NCBI RefSeq assembly: GCF_001866135.1
Contig: NZ_MODW01000001.1
Span: 868,001 to 932,000, forward strand
Length of the DNA: 64,000 bases
Origin: Microbacterium sp. LCT-H2
GTDB lineage: Bacteria > Actinomycetota > Actinomycetes > Actinomycetales > Microbacteriaceae
Direction of reading: 5' to 3'
In this document: piece by piece, positions 41,720-51,689 of the stretch
How the letters are laid out: each line of letters opens with the position of its first letter
Numbering within the stretch: the stretch's first letter is position 1
Translations under genes and position numbers: made by a program
The notes under the pieces: generated by a model
Told to the model about the DNA's origin: nothing
What the model saw: the letters and a program-made list of their open reading frames with translations, nothing else
Database searches by the model: none

Positions 41720-44700
41720 ATGGGGAAGAGTGCTGTCTGGAAGCGCGCGCGCACGGGCGTGGCCGGAGCGATCGCGGGGGTGATGGTTGCCGCGGGCCTG
41801 GTCGCCCTCGGTGGGGGTGCCGCCGCGGCGGCGGCCGCCGACGATCCGGGGGGGCTGCCTCCGCTGTTGCAGCGGGACGAGAACGTCGTCACGTCCGATC
41901 CGATCCCGACCGTGCAGATCGACAACGGGTACGTGTGGGCGCAGACGACGATCGGGTCCATCGTGTACGCGGTCGGCAAGTTCGACAACGCCCGCGAGCC
42001 CAAGGCCGCTCCGGGGACCGCGCTGACGGCTCGCTCGAACGTGCTCGCCTACAACATCGACACGGGAGCGCTGCTGCCGTTCGCCCCGCAGGTCAACGGC
42101 GTGATCAAGGCCGTCGCCGCCTCGCCCGACGGGTCTCGCATCTACATCGGCGGCTCGTTCAACAAGGTCAACGGCAAGGACCGCTGGAACATCGCCGCGA
42201 TCGACGCGAAGACCGGCGAGCTCGTCCCGGGCTTCGTCCCCTCCATCGGCGGATCCGGCGTCTACGCGCTGGCGACGTCGGGGACGACCGTCTATGCCGG
42301 CGGCCTCTTCACCCAGGCCAACGGCACGCCGCGGAAGAACCTGGCCGCGTTCGACACCACCAACGGCGCGCTCCGGCCCTGGGCCCCGAAGACCGACCTC
42401 CAGGTCGATGCCATGGTCATGGATCCGGCAGGCGAGGACACGATCATCGGCGGGCGCTTCTCGCAGGTCAACGGCAACACCGAGATGCGCGGCAGCGCCT
42501 CCGTCGACAAGACCACCGGAGCGCTGAACACCGAGTGGGAGTTTGCTAAGACGGTCAAGAACGGCGCGGGATCGGGCATCTACGCCGGCAAGGCCGGAAC
42601 CTTCGGTCTCGCCACCGACGCGACCGGTGTGTACGGCACCGGCTGGGGGTACGCCGACGCGGCGACGGGCAATCTGGAAGGCACCTTCGCCGCCGAGGCC
42701 GGCACCGGAAAGGTGCGCTGGATCGCGGACTGCCTCGGCGACCATTACGGCGTCTACTCCACGGGTAAGGTCGTCTACACGACCAGCCACACGCATTCAT
42801 GCGAAACTCTGGGACTCCACCCGGAGCAGGGTCCGCGCGTCCACCGGTACTCCGAGGCCTACACCGCCGATGCCAGGGGGACGCTTGCTCCGCAGCCCAC
42901 GGCACCGGGCCGCAAGGACTGGGGTGGCACTCCGGCACCGTCGCCGTACGCCTGGTCGCCCGACTGGGCGGTCGGCACGACCACCGGTCTGGGCCAGGCC
43001 GGACTGTCCATCACCGGCACCGGGAACATGGTCTCCATCGGCGGCGAGTTCCGCTCGGTCAACAACGGACAGTTCGAAGGACTCGTGCGATTCTCGACGA
43101 CTCCTCCCGGCGGCCCGAAGGACGGACCCCGCCTCTCCGGCGACAAGTGGGTGCCGACAGCGACTTCGCTCACCCCCGGGCGTGTGAAGGTCTCGATCCC
43201 GTCCAACTGGGACCGGGACGACCTCACGCTCACCTATGAACTGCGCCGCGAAGGCTCCACCGCGCCGCTGTTCACCACGAAGGCGGACTCCACCTGGTGG
43301 AACCTGCCCGCCATCACCTTCGAAGACACGGCTCCGGCCGGTTCGCAGCAGAGGTACACGTTCACAGCCACGGACGGCAACGGCAACACCGTCACGAGCA
43401 AGACGGCGACCGTCACGGTGGCTGGTTCGACACCTCCGTACTCCGACGCCGTGCTCGCTGACGGACCCCAGCTGTACTACCCGTTGGGAACCGTCGCGCA
43501 GGATGTGGCAGGTACGAACAACCCCATCTTCCGCTCAGGAGCGACGCCTCAGTCATCAGGCGTGCCGAAGGGCGTGGCCGGGGCGACAGCCCTCGACGGG
43601 ACAGAGACCGGACGAGTCGACACGACCACGAAAGCCGCGGCGCCGTCATCGTTCTCGGCCGAGATGTGGTTTAAGACCTCGACGACCGCGGGCGGCGTGT
43701 TGTTCGACTTCGAGAGTTCGGCCGCTGGCTTCTACTCGAGGAACTACGACCGAACCGTCTACATGTCAGACGATGGCCGCCTGAACTTCGGGGTCTACAA
43801 CGACGGCACCAAAGTGCTCACGACCGCGACGGCATACAACGACAACCGCTGGCATCATGTCGTGGCGTCGGTGAGCCCCGAGGGAATGAAGCTCTTCATC
43901 GACGGGAAGCTCGACGGCCAGCTCCCTAACGTCACCAAAGCGCAGGACTTCACCGGGTTCTGGAAGATTGGCGGTGGCCGGCTGAAGGGTTGGCCGAATG
44001 CGCCGACCAAGACTCTTGCCGCCCCTGCCAACCTTGCCGGCGATGCCCACCTCGTCGGCAATGTCGATGAGTTCGCGGTCTACCCGTACGGACTGAGCGC
44101 CGCACAGGTCAAGACCCACTACGCCGTCGGCACGGGCTCCACGGCTCCGGTTGCCGCCTTCACGGCAGCCGTCACCGGGCTCGACGTCGCGTTCGACGCG
44201 AGCACCTCCGTGCCGCCGGGGACCACCACGATCTCGGACTATCGCTGGGACTTCGGCGACGGTACGACCGGTACGGGCAAGACGCCGTCGCACGCCTACG
44301 CGAAGCCCGGCACGTACGCGGTCACGCTCACGGTCACCGACAGCCAGAACCTCGTGGGATCGGTCACGAAGCAGATCGTCGTGCAGGGGGCGAACACCCT
44401 GCCCACGGCCTCGTTCACGCTCTCGGCCTCGGAGCTGACGGTGTCGGCCGACGCGTCGGCATCGACGGACGCCGACGGCACCATCCGCAGCTACCGCTGG
44501 GACTGGGGTGATGGCACGACCGGTGACGGAGCATCGGCGACGCACACGTACGCGACGGCCGGGACGCGGACCGTCACCCTCACGGTGACGGACGACATCG
44601 GCGGCTCTGCCACGACCACGCGGGAAGCCGTGGTGGCGGAACCCGCGCCGCTCGCGAGCGACGAGTTCGACCGCACGGCCGGTCCCGGCTGGGGTGAAGC

Positions 44701-45262
44701 CCTCACGGGCGGAGCGTGGAAGATCGCCGGCGGGTCCGCAGCCGCGGCCAGCGTCGCCGACGGCTCCGGACAGCTGAAGCTGGCCGCAGGGGGCACCCGT
44801 CACGCGACGCTGAACGCACCGTCGGTGCCGAACCCGGCGCTGGAGACGACCTTCCGCGTCGATCAGCCGTCGAGCACAGGAGGCTCCTACATCGGGGTCA
44901 TCGCCCGAGACTCCTCCGCGGGTCGCTACCTCGTCCGCGCCTGGCTCCGGCCGGACGGCACGGTCTGGCTCGTGGCCCACCGCGACGGCACCGTCCTCGC
45001 GACCCGGGCACTGAACGGCGTCACGGTCACCCCGGGCACCGCCTACACGCTCAGGGCGGCCGTGACGGGGACGGACAAGGTCTCCCTCGTCGCGAAGCTC
45101 TGGGCGAGCGATGCCGCGGAGCCCGCCGACTGGCAGCTCCGAGCGACCGACACCACCCCGCTGCCGGCGGGTGGCGTGGGCCTGAGCGGCAGCCGCTCCG
45201 CGAGCGCGACCGCGCCGCTCGGCGTGGCCTTCGACACGTTCCGCGTCACGGCTGCGCAGTAA
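41720..45262 (+). CDS. Large secreted PKD/LamG surface protein
   Basis: A 1180-residue exported protein. Residues 1-40 are a Sec signal peptide (KRARTG, long Ala/Gly/Val helix, AAAAAADD). Residues 50-450 form a WD/Kelch-like propeller with blades such as IYIGGSFNKVNGKDRWNIAA and TVYAGGLFTQANGTPRKNLA. A fibronectin-like stretch follows (480-570), then a LamG/concanavalin domain (about 575-805: SAEMWFKTSTTAGGVLFDFE, DNRWHHVVASV, VGNVDEFAVYPYGLS), two PKD domains (about 812-975: DYRWDFGDGTTGTG, SYRWDWGDGTTGDG) and a C-terminal jelly-roll (980-1180). Likely a sugar-binding or adhesive surface protein. No LPXTG anchor is visible. The middle part (about 43400-44150) is noticeably less GC-rich. It splits the MoxR-VWA cluster. 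Confidence 0.85.
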   Translation: MGKSAVWKRARTGVAGAIAGVMVAAGLVALGGGAAAAAAADDPGGLPPLLQRDENVVTSDPIPTVQIDNGYVWAQTTIGSIVYAVGKFDNAREPKAAPGTALTARSNVLAYNIDTGALLPFAPQVNGVIKAVAASPDGSRIYIGGSFNKVNGKDRWNIAAIDAKTGELVPGFVPSIGGSGVYALATSGTTVYAGGLFTQANGTPRKNLAAFDTTNGALRPWAPKTDLQVDAMVMDPAGEDTIIGGRFSQVNGNTEMRGSASVDKTTGALNTEWEFAKTVKNGAGSGIYAGKAGTFGLATDATGVYGTGWGYADAATGNLEGTFAAEAGTGKVRWIADCLGDHYGVYSTGKVVYTTSHTHSCETLGLHPEQGPRVHRYSEAYTADARGTLAPQPTAPGRKDWGGTPAPSPYAWSPDWAVGTTTGLGQAGLSITGTGNMVSIGGEFRSVNNGQFEGLVRFSTTPPGGPKDGPRLSGDKWVPTATSLTPGRVKVSIPSNWDRDDLTLTYELRREGSTAPLFTTKADSTWWNLPAITFEDTAPAGSQQRYTFTATDGNGNTVTSKTATVTVAGSTPPYSDAVLADGPQLYYPLGTVAQDVAGTNNPIFRSGATPQSSGVPKGVAGATALDGTETGRVDTTTKAAAPSSFSAEMWFKTSTTAGGVLFDFESSAAGFYSRNYDRTVYMSDDGRLNFGVYNDGTKVLTTATAYNDNRWHHVVASVSPEGMKLFIDGKLDGQLPNVTKAQDFTGFWKIGGGRLKGWPNAPTKTLAAPANLAGDAHLVGNVDEFAVYPYGLSAAQVKTHYAVGTGSTAPVAAFTAAVTGLDVAFDASTSVPPGTTTISDYRWDFGDGTTGTGKTPSHAYAKPGTYAVTLTVTDSQNLVGSVTKQIVVQGANTLPTASFTLSASELTVSADASASTDADGTIRSYRWDWGDGTTGDGASATHTYATAGTRTVTLTVTDDIGGSATTTREAVVAEPAPLASDEFDRTAGPGWGEALTGGAWKIAGGSAAAASVADGSGQLKLAAGGTRHATLNAPSVPNPALETTFRVDQPSSTGGSYIGVIARDSSAGRYLVRAWLRPDGTVWLVAHRDGTVLATRALNGVTVTPGTAYTLRAAVTGTDKVSLVAKLWASDAAEPADWQLRATDTTPLPAGGVGLSGSRSASATAPLGVAFDTFRVTAAQ

Positions 45263-45282
45263 CCGGACCGCACACGCGACGG

Positions 45283-45312
45283 ACGCCGACCTCGATCAGT
45301 TGGGGTCGGCGT
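45283..45312 (+). terminator. Terminator of the PKD-LamG gene
   Basis: ACGCCGACC (45283-45291) pairs perfectly with GGTCGGCGT (45304-45312) over a 12-base loop and is followed by TTCTTCGT, a weak T-rich tail. It lies 20 bases after the stop codon and closes this gene off from the TPR gene that follows. Confidence 0.7.
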
Positions 45313-45392
45313 TCTTCGTATCGCCGTACCCGTCGCGCCCGATCGTCGCGGATAGGATGTTCAGACGCCGACGACAGGGGAGGAGGTGGGTC

Positions 45393-46145
45393 GTGACGCC
45401 TGCGCAGGACGACGCCGCCGCAGCCCTCCTCCGCTCGAACCGCCGTCGGCGCCTCATCCGCCGCTGGGTCGCGATCGGGACGATCCCGCTCACCCTCGCT
45501 GCGTTGCTCTTCGTGGGCAAACTGCTGAGCATGTACGCGTTCGCCCACCAGGCCATCACCGCGTACGTCATCGACGACTTCGCCGGCTCCGAGGCCTCGG
45601 CGCGCGGACAGGACGTCCTGAACTGGTTCGAACCGTACAAGGCGCCGTACAACGTCGGCACCGCACTGGCTGGTGCCGAGGAGCTCCCTGCCGCCCGCGC
45701 GGAGCTGGAGCGCTCACTCGACCTCGCGACCGGGCTCGAGGTCTGCCCGGTCCGGGTCAACCTCGCCCTCGTCATCGAGCGGATGGGCGATGCCGCCAGG
45801 GCCGAGGGAGACGGCGCCGCCGCGACGGCTCTCTACGGCGAGGCGCTGACGATCACCGTCGAGACTCCGGAGGAGTGCCACAGCGAGGAGGCGCAGCAGC
45901 AGTCTCCCGATCCCGAGCGCGACATGACGGACACCCTCGACAGCACCGAGGACCGCCTCAAGCAGAAGCAACAAGAACAGGAGCAGCAACAGCAGCCCCA
46001 GGAGCAGCAGGAGCAGCAGGAGGAGCCGCAGCCGTCCGAGGACAAGCTGCAGGACCTCCAGGACAAGCTCGAGCAGGGGACGCAGGAACGCGATCAGCAG
46101 CAGGGCGACGAACCCGGCGGCACCGGAGCGGACAAGCCGTGGTGA
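45393..46145 (+). CDS. Membrane-anchored TPR protein with Gln-rich tail (BatC-like)
   Basis: A 250-residue protein with one helix (about residues 22-45), a TPR-like region (NVGTALAGAEELPAARAELE, LALVIERMGDAARAEGD) and a coiled-coil low-complexity tail rich in Gln and Glu (QKQQEQEQQQQPQEQQ, residues 197-225). A TPR protein normally follows the two VWA genes in MoxR clusters, so this is probably the cluster member displaced by the PKD-LamG gene. GTG 45393 with the strong site GGAGGAGG is preferred to ATG 45357; TAGGAT just before 45357 may be its -10. It overlaps the next gene (GTGA). Confidence 0.75.
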   Translation: MTPAQDDAAAALLRSNRRRRLIRRWVAIGTIPLTLAALLFVGKLLSMYAFAHQAITAYVIDDFAGSEASARGQDVLNWFEPYKAPYNVGTALAGAEELPAARAELERSLDLATGLEVCPVRVNLALVIERMGDAARAEGDGAAATALYGEALTITVETPEECHSEEAQQQSPDPERDMTDTLDSTEDRLKQKQQEQEQQQQPQEQQEQQEEPQPSEDKLQDLQDKLEQGTQERDQQQGDEPGGTGADKPW

Positions 46146-47242
46146 GCGATCGCGAGCGACAGCGCGCCCGCTATGTCGGCGGCACCGAGGGCGCCCCGCC
46201 GGTCCCGCCGCCCGGGGGGTACCGCGGCGCCCGGCGACAGCAGCCGGTCGGTCCCACGCCGCCCGTCCCCTCCCTGCTGGCGACCGAGGAGAAGAAGCCC
46301 GCGGCGAACGCCCTCGGCTGGATCGCCCTGGTGGCCGCCATCCTCTTCGTCCTGATCCTGTTCGGCACGCTCGTGGCCGGCGGCACCGACCTGCTGTACG
46401 GGGTGACGATGATCACACTGCAGCTCGTGGTGCTCGGCGTGATCGTCGCCGCGCTGTTCACCACCGGCGGGCGCCGCCTGGGCATCGTCGCCCTCGTCCT
46501 GACCGTCCTGTTCAACGTCGCGACGGTCGGGGGGCTCAGCGCGCTGCGCACCTCGGCATCCGGCAACTACGAGGGCGTGAAGACCGCGGAACAGCGACAC
46601 GCGGAGGCCTACCCGGGGATCAAGGGCACGGCCCCGCAGGAGGCGCTCACCCAGCAGTCCCTGGAGGAGGTGCGCGCCGAGGCCGACGCTCTCTTCACCG
46701 ACATCCGGGAGCGGCTCTCCGCCGACTTCGGGTTCACGTGGGTTCAGGTGGGCGACGAGGACCTCCGGCCGGAGCGCAACGGCTACGGCGGGGAGTCGAT
46801 GCTGTCCGAGTACACGACCGCGGCCTGGGCGACCGAGCAGCCCGTGCAGGGCTATGCGCGCAAGCTCGAGGTGATGGCCGCGATCGACGAGGTCGTGGCA
46901 GCCCACGGCCTGTGGAATCTCTACTCGTTCAACGACCCCGCGAACTCCGGCATCGACCCGTCCATGATCGCCAAGCTCTACGGCAGCGACGACCCGCAGA
47001 TGCAGACGACATGGGAGTACTACACGGAGAACTACCCCGACCCCTTGCGCTTCTACGCCAACATCTACGATCTGTCGAACGATGCCGACGGCGGCTTCCG
47101 CACCTCGCGGGAGGCGCAGAGTGCACGCACCGGCGAGCCGGTCGAGGGGCTCCAGCTCGTGGTCATCGCCGGCAAGGTGCTGAGCGAGGCCGACCGCGCG
47201 GAGTTCGAGGAACGACTGCAGGACTACCCCGGCTTCGAGTGA
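46142..47242 (+). CDS. Multi-pass membrane protein, unknown function
   Basis: A 366-residue protein with a Pro-rich cytoplasmic N-terminus, three helices (about residues 58-130) and a long extracytoplasmic domain (140-366) containing FGFTWVQVGDEDLRPERNGY, YSFNDPANSGIDPSMIAKLY and a final LQLVVIAGKVLSEADRAEFE. I do not recognise the domain; it looks structured, rich in Tyr and acidic residues, without metal-binding motifs. GTG start overlapping the TPR gene stop, so it belongs to the same cluster. Confidence 0.75.
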   Translation: MSDRERQRARYVGGTEGAPPVPPPGGYRGARRQQPVGPTPPVPSLLATEEKKPAANALGWIALVAAILFVLILFGTLVAGGTDLLYGVTMITLQLVVLGVIVAALFTTGGRRLGIVALVLTVLFNVATVGGLSALRTSASGNYEGVKTAEQRHAEAYPGIKGTAPQEALTQQSLEEVRAEADALFTDIRERLSADFGFTWVQVGDEDLRPERNGYGGESMLSEYTTAAWATEQPVQGYARKLEVMAAIDEVVAAHGLWNLYSFNDPANSGIDPSMIAKLYGSDDPQMQTTWEYYTENYPDPLRFYANIYDLSNDADGGFRTSREAQSARTGEPVEGLQLVVIAGKVLSEADRAEFEERLQDYPGFE

Positions 47243-47361
47243 CCACCCGCCCGGCGCGAGGATGACGGGACGAGCTCACCGTCGAGCTGGAGGCATGGTC
47301 GTCCTGACACCTCACCGGGTGATTCCGATCCGGTGCCCTCGATGATCTGCGGCGCCGTGGC

Positions 47362-47390
47362 TACACTGGCGGCACACGGGGAGGGAGTGT
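47362..47390 (+). promoter_or_regulatory. Promoter and ribosome site of the split-barrel protein gene
   Basis: TACACT (47362-47367) is a good -10 element about 28 bases before the ATG at 47395, and GGGAGGGAG lies between them. The remainder of the 152-base gap from 47243 shows only a weak CACCGG/CCGGTG hairpin near 47309-47334. Confidence 0.5.
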
Positions 47391-47394
47391 TCGC

Positions 47395-47802
47395 ATGATC
47401 AACGAACTCGACGAGCAGCAGTCGTACGAGTTGCTGGCGACCACCACGGTGGGCCGCATCGGATTCGTCGACGAGGGCCTGGTGCAGATCCATCCGGTGA
47501 ACTTCGTCGTCTCGGGGCACGAGCTGCTCCTGCGCGCGTCACCGGACGGCCACCTGGCGGCCCTCTCCCGCGAGTCGGCCGAGGTCGCGTTCGAGGTCGA
47601 CTACCACGATCCGATCGGCGGCCTGGGCTGGAGCGTGCTGATGCACGGTGTCCTGTCGCAGGTACCCGAGGAGCACGCGGCCGCGGCGTCGGCGCGGGTG
47701 CATCCGTGGGCCGGAGAAGACCGGGATCTCCCGCTGTCGTTCCGCATCGAGCGCATCACGGGGCGCAGCGTCCGTCGCGACGCCCGCAACAGCGGCCTCT
47801 GA
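47395..47802 (+). CDS. Pyridoxamine-phosphate-oxidase-like flavin split-barrel protein
   Basis: A 135-residue protein of the PNPOx-like split-barrel family. ELDEQQSYELLATTTVGRIGF is the typical N-terminus, IHPVNFVVSGHELLLRAS the central strands and VAFEVDYHDPIGGLGWSVLM the dimer region. Such proteins bind FMN, F420 or haem; many reduce or sense small molecules. GGGAGGGAG before the ATG. Stand-alone gene, convergent with the ZIP-like gene. Confidence 0.88.
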   Translation: MINELDEQQSYELLATTTVGRIGFVDEGLVQIHPVNFVVSGHELLLRASPDGHLAALSRESAEVAFEVDYHDPIGGLGWSVLMHGVLSQVPEEHAAAASARVHPWAGEDRDLPLSFRIERITGRSVRRDARNSGL

Positions 47803-47824
47803 GCCGGCCCAGCCGCCGATCCGT

Positions 47825-48532
47825 TCAGGACGCGAAGGCGAGACCGGCGGCGAGCGCGAATCCGAGGACGGTCGCCAGCCCCGTGGACTCCTTCGCCTTC
47901 GACTGCGCCTCCGGGACCATCGAGTCCACCAGCATGACGAGCAGGGCGCCCGCGGCGAAACCGCTCGCCCCGGAGCGGAAGACCTCGCCGGTCACGCTGG
48001 CCAGCGCGAAGCCGGCGACGGTGGCCGCCGCGCACAGTACGGCGACTCCGGCCCACAGCAGCAGCACCCTGCTCCGTCGCATGCCACCGTCGAGCAGGTC
48101 GGCGGCGGAGCCGATGGACTCCGGGAGGTTCGAGACGAGGATGGCGACGACGAGCGCGATGCTCACCGGCTCCCCCGAGGCGAGACCGATGCCGAGGACG
48201 AGCTGTTCCGGGATCCCGTCGAGGAGGGCCCCCACCGCGAGCTGACCTCCCCCGGCCTCGCCCTTCTTCCTCGCGGCCCTGGCGTCGAGGATGCGGGCGG
48301 CGATGTAGTAGCTGAGGGCTCCGAGGGCGACGCCGGTGACGAGCGGGAGGGGACCGCCGCGGTCGAGCCCCTCCTCCCAGAGTTCGAACGCGATCGAGGC
48401 CATCAGCGCTCCGGCGCCGAACCCCAGGACGACGCCCAGCCACCGCGGCGGCCAGGTGCGCAGCATCGCGAGCACCGCGCCGACGAACAGCGGAGCCGCC
48501 GCGACGGCTCCCCACAGAATCGCTCCACCCAT
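47825..48532 (-). CDS. ZIP-like permease with altered metal-site motifs
   Basis: A 235-residue membrane protein with about eight helices, arranged like ZIP transporters. The place of the helix 4 motif HNxPEG reads DGIPEQLVLG and that of the helix 5 motif HxxPE reads SNLPESI, so both metal-binding histidines are replaced. It may move another ion or have lost transport. ATG 48532 with GGGAGG 6 bases upstream; the open frame continues upstream but is not membrane-like. Confidence 0.8.
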   Translation of the reverse strand: MGGAILWGAVAAAPLFVGAVLAMLRTWPPRWLGVVLGFGAGALMASIAFELWEEGLDRGGPLPLVTGVALGALSYYIAARILDARAARKKGEAGGGQLAVGALLDGIPEQLVLGIGLASGEPVSIALVVAILVSNLPESIGSAADLLDGGMRRSRVLLLWAGVAVLCAAATVAGFALASVTGEVFRSGASGFAAGALLVMLVDSMVPEAQSKAKESTGLATVLGFALAAGLAFAS

Positions 48533-48611
48533 GTCCGACCTCCCGTGCGCCCACTCTCTCACTTCACGCAGCCGACACTCGTGCCGCCCATCCGAATGGT
48601 ATTCTCTCGGC

Positions 48612-48845
48612 ATGAAGGCAACCATGGACAAGGCAGGTCGAATCGTGATCCCTGCCACACTCCGCGAGCGTGTCGGATTGGTTCCCGGCCCGGTGGACCT
48701 CGTCCTCGACGGCAACGGCATCCGGATCGAGATCGAGGCCCCCGACAACCTCGTCGAGAAAGACGGCCGCCTCGTCGTCCGCTCTTCCGGCTCCACCCTC
48801 ACACCCGATGACGTTCGCGAGCTCCGCCTTGCCGACCAGCGCTGA
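48612..48845 (+). CDS. AbrB/MazE-type antitoxin (VapB)
   Basis: A 77-residue swapped-hairpin DNA-binding protein: MKATMDKAGRIVIPATLRER is the AbrB/MazE domain, and the C-terminal part (DGRLVVRSSGSTLTPDDVRE) would neutralise the toxin. Overlaps the PIN gene by 38 bases. It probably autorepresses the pair. The upstream 79 bases are shared with the divergent ZIP-like gene. Confidence 0.88.
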   Translation: MKATMDKAGRIVIPATLRERVGLVPGPVDLVLDGNGIRIEIEAPDNLVEKDGRLVVRSSGSTLTPDDVRELRLADQR

Positions 48846-49245
48846 CTTCGTCCTCGACACGAGTGCGGCGGTCGCTCTTGTCGTGGAAGACCACACGGCG
48901 CACGGCGCGGTGCAGACCTTCTGCGCCGGTGCGACCCTCGGCCTCGCCGGACACGCCTCGGCAGAGACGTACTCCGTCCTGACCCGCCTGCCACCGCCCG
49001 ATCGACTGACCCCGTCGGCCGCCGCGCTCGCCATCCGCACCGCCTTTCCCCGTTCGGTGTCACTCTCGGAGCACACCGCGCTCACCGCCGTCGATGTTCT
49101 CGCCGATGCGGGGATCTCCGGCGGGGCGGTCTATGACGGCCTCGTCGGCCTCGCCGCACGGGATGCCGGTGTCCCGCTCGTCACGTGCGATCGCCGCGCG
49201 CTGGGCACCTATGCGGCGCTGGGCGTCATGACGCGGCTCGTCTGA
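48808..49245 (+). CDS. PIN-domain ribonuclease toxin (VapC)
   Basis: A 145-residue PIN-domain protein. The first acidic residue lies in DFVLDTSAAVALV, a conserved Glu in HASAETYSVLTRL, and Asp residues in AVYDGLVGLAARD and VTCDRRALG complete the metal site. VapC toxins cleave RNA, often tRNA. ATG 48808 sits inside the antitoxin gene, so the two are coupled. The pair is complete and looks functional. Confidence 0.88.
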   Translation: MTFASSALPTSADFVLDTSAAVALVVEDHTAHGAVQTFCAGATLGLAGHASAETYSVLTRLPPPDRLTPSAAALAIRTAFPRSVSLSEHTALTAVDVLADAGISGGAVYDGLVGLAARDAGVPLVTCDRRALGTYAALGVMTRLV

Positions 49246-50733
<1,488 letters not shown>

Positions 50734-50735
50734 GC

Positions 50736-50776
50736 ACGCGGGGCGGGCTCCCGGTCACCGGGCGCCCGCCCCGCGT
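50736..50776. terminator. Bidirectional terminator after argG
   Basis: ACGCGGGGCGGGC (50736-50748) pairs perfectly with GCCCGCCCCGCGT (50764-50776), 13 bases, over a 15-base loop that can itself fold (CCGG/CCGG). It sits between convergent argG and the GntR gene. Confidence 0.75.
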
Positions 50777-50783
50777 CCGGCGA

Positions 50784-51488
50784 TCAGGACGTCGCGGCGA
50801 GCGGACGCGCCGGCGTCACCGCGCGGTCCACGATTCCCGGCAGCACGTCGTCGAACAGGTCCATGAGGGCGACGCGCATCGCCGTGGCGTCGCGTTCGGA
50901 GAGCACGACGGCGATCCGGGCGACCGACGTACGCACATCCGTCCAGTCGAAGACGCTCCCGGCACGACGGGCGACGCACTCGAGAAGCGTCCCCAGACTC
51001 CCGACCAGCTCAGCCCGCTCCGTGTTGCCCTCGATCCGGGCGAAAGCGACGGCGAGAGCGCGCAGGCCGCCACCGAAGGCCGAGCCGTCGCGCCACCGCA
51101 CCGCCAGCGCCACATCGTCGACGAGCTCGTCCAGATACGCGAGGTCGTCGGTGCGGAGCAGTGCCATCGTGCGGCGGACCGAGCCGATCCAGACGTCACC
51201 GAACAGGGCCACCACATCGCGCGCTCGGTCTCCATCGAGCGCGGTCACCCTCCGCGTGCCGTCGCGGCGCACCGCGATGAGGCCGGCGGCGGCAAGGCCG
51301 TCCAGGGCCCGGAGGACCTCTGCCGGCCCGGCACCGAAGGCTGCCGCGAGCCCGCGCTCGTCCACCCGTGTCCCCGGAGCGAGCGCGCCCGAGACGATCG
51401 CATCGGTCAGCCTGCCCTGCAGACCACCGTGCCGACCCCCCGCCAGTGCCTCGCTCCCGGCAGGCACATCGTTCTTCTTCTCGATCAT
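50784..51488 (-). CDS. GntR-family transcriptional regulator (FadR/FCD-like)
   Basis: A 234-residue regulator. Residues 20-85 form the GntR winged helix (GLQGRLTDAIVSGALAPGTR, AEVLRALDGLAAAGLIAV), and the helical C-terminus (ARDVVALFGDVWIGSVRRTM onwards) resembles an FCD effector domain but lacks clear metal-binding histidines. ATG 51488 follows GGGGGGAC; another in-frame ATG lies 21 bases upstream. Possible -10 TATGTT at 51583-51578. Target unknown; divergent from the TetR operon. Confidence 0.8.
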   Translation of the reverse strand: MIEKKNDVPAGSEALAGGRHGGLQGRLTDAIVSGALAPGTRVDERGLAAAFGAGPAEVLRALDGLAAAGLIAVRRDGTRRVTALDGDRARDVVALFGDVWIGSVRRTMALLRTDDLAYLDELVDDVALAVRWRDGSAFGGGLRALAVAFARIEGNTERAELVGSLGTLLECVARRAGSVFDWTDVRTSVARIAVVLSERDATAMRVALMDLFDDVLPGIVDRAVTPARPLAATS

Positions 51489-51654
51489 GGCGTCCCCCCG
51501 CCGTTCCATGACCGATCCCGCCGGAGTCCCGGTCCGGACCGGTCTCTCCTCTGAGGATGCGCCGAAGCGCGACGCGTAACATACCACGGTCCGCCCCGGA
51601 GGAGCCTCGACGGCCGGCCGCGGGAGCAGCAGACTGCGAGGTTCCTGAATTATC

Positions 51655-51683
51655 TTGCACAGTCTTGTGCACGTTATTACCAT
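51655..51683 (+). promoter_or_regulatory. Promoter and operator of the TetR-YhgE operon
   Basis: TTGCAC (-35, 51655-51660), 17 bases, then TACCAT (-10, 51678-51683). A dyad TGCACA-N4-TGTGCA (51656-51671) overlaps the -35, a natural autorepression site for the TetR protein. The ATG at 51690 is 7 bases after the -10, so the transcript is probably leaderless. Confidence 0.6.
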
Positions 51684-51689
51684 AGACGG

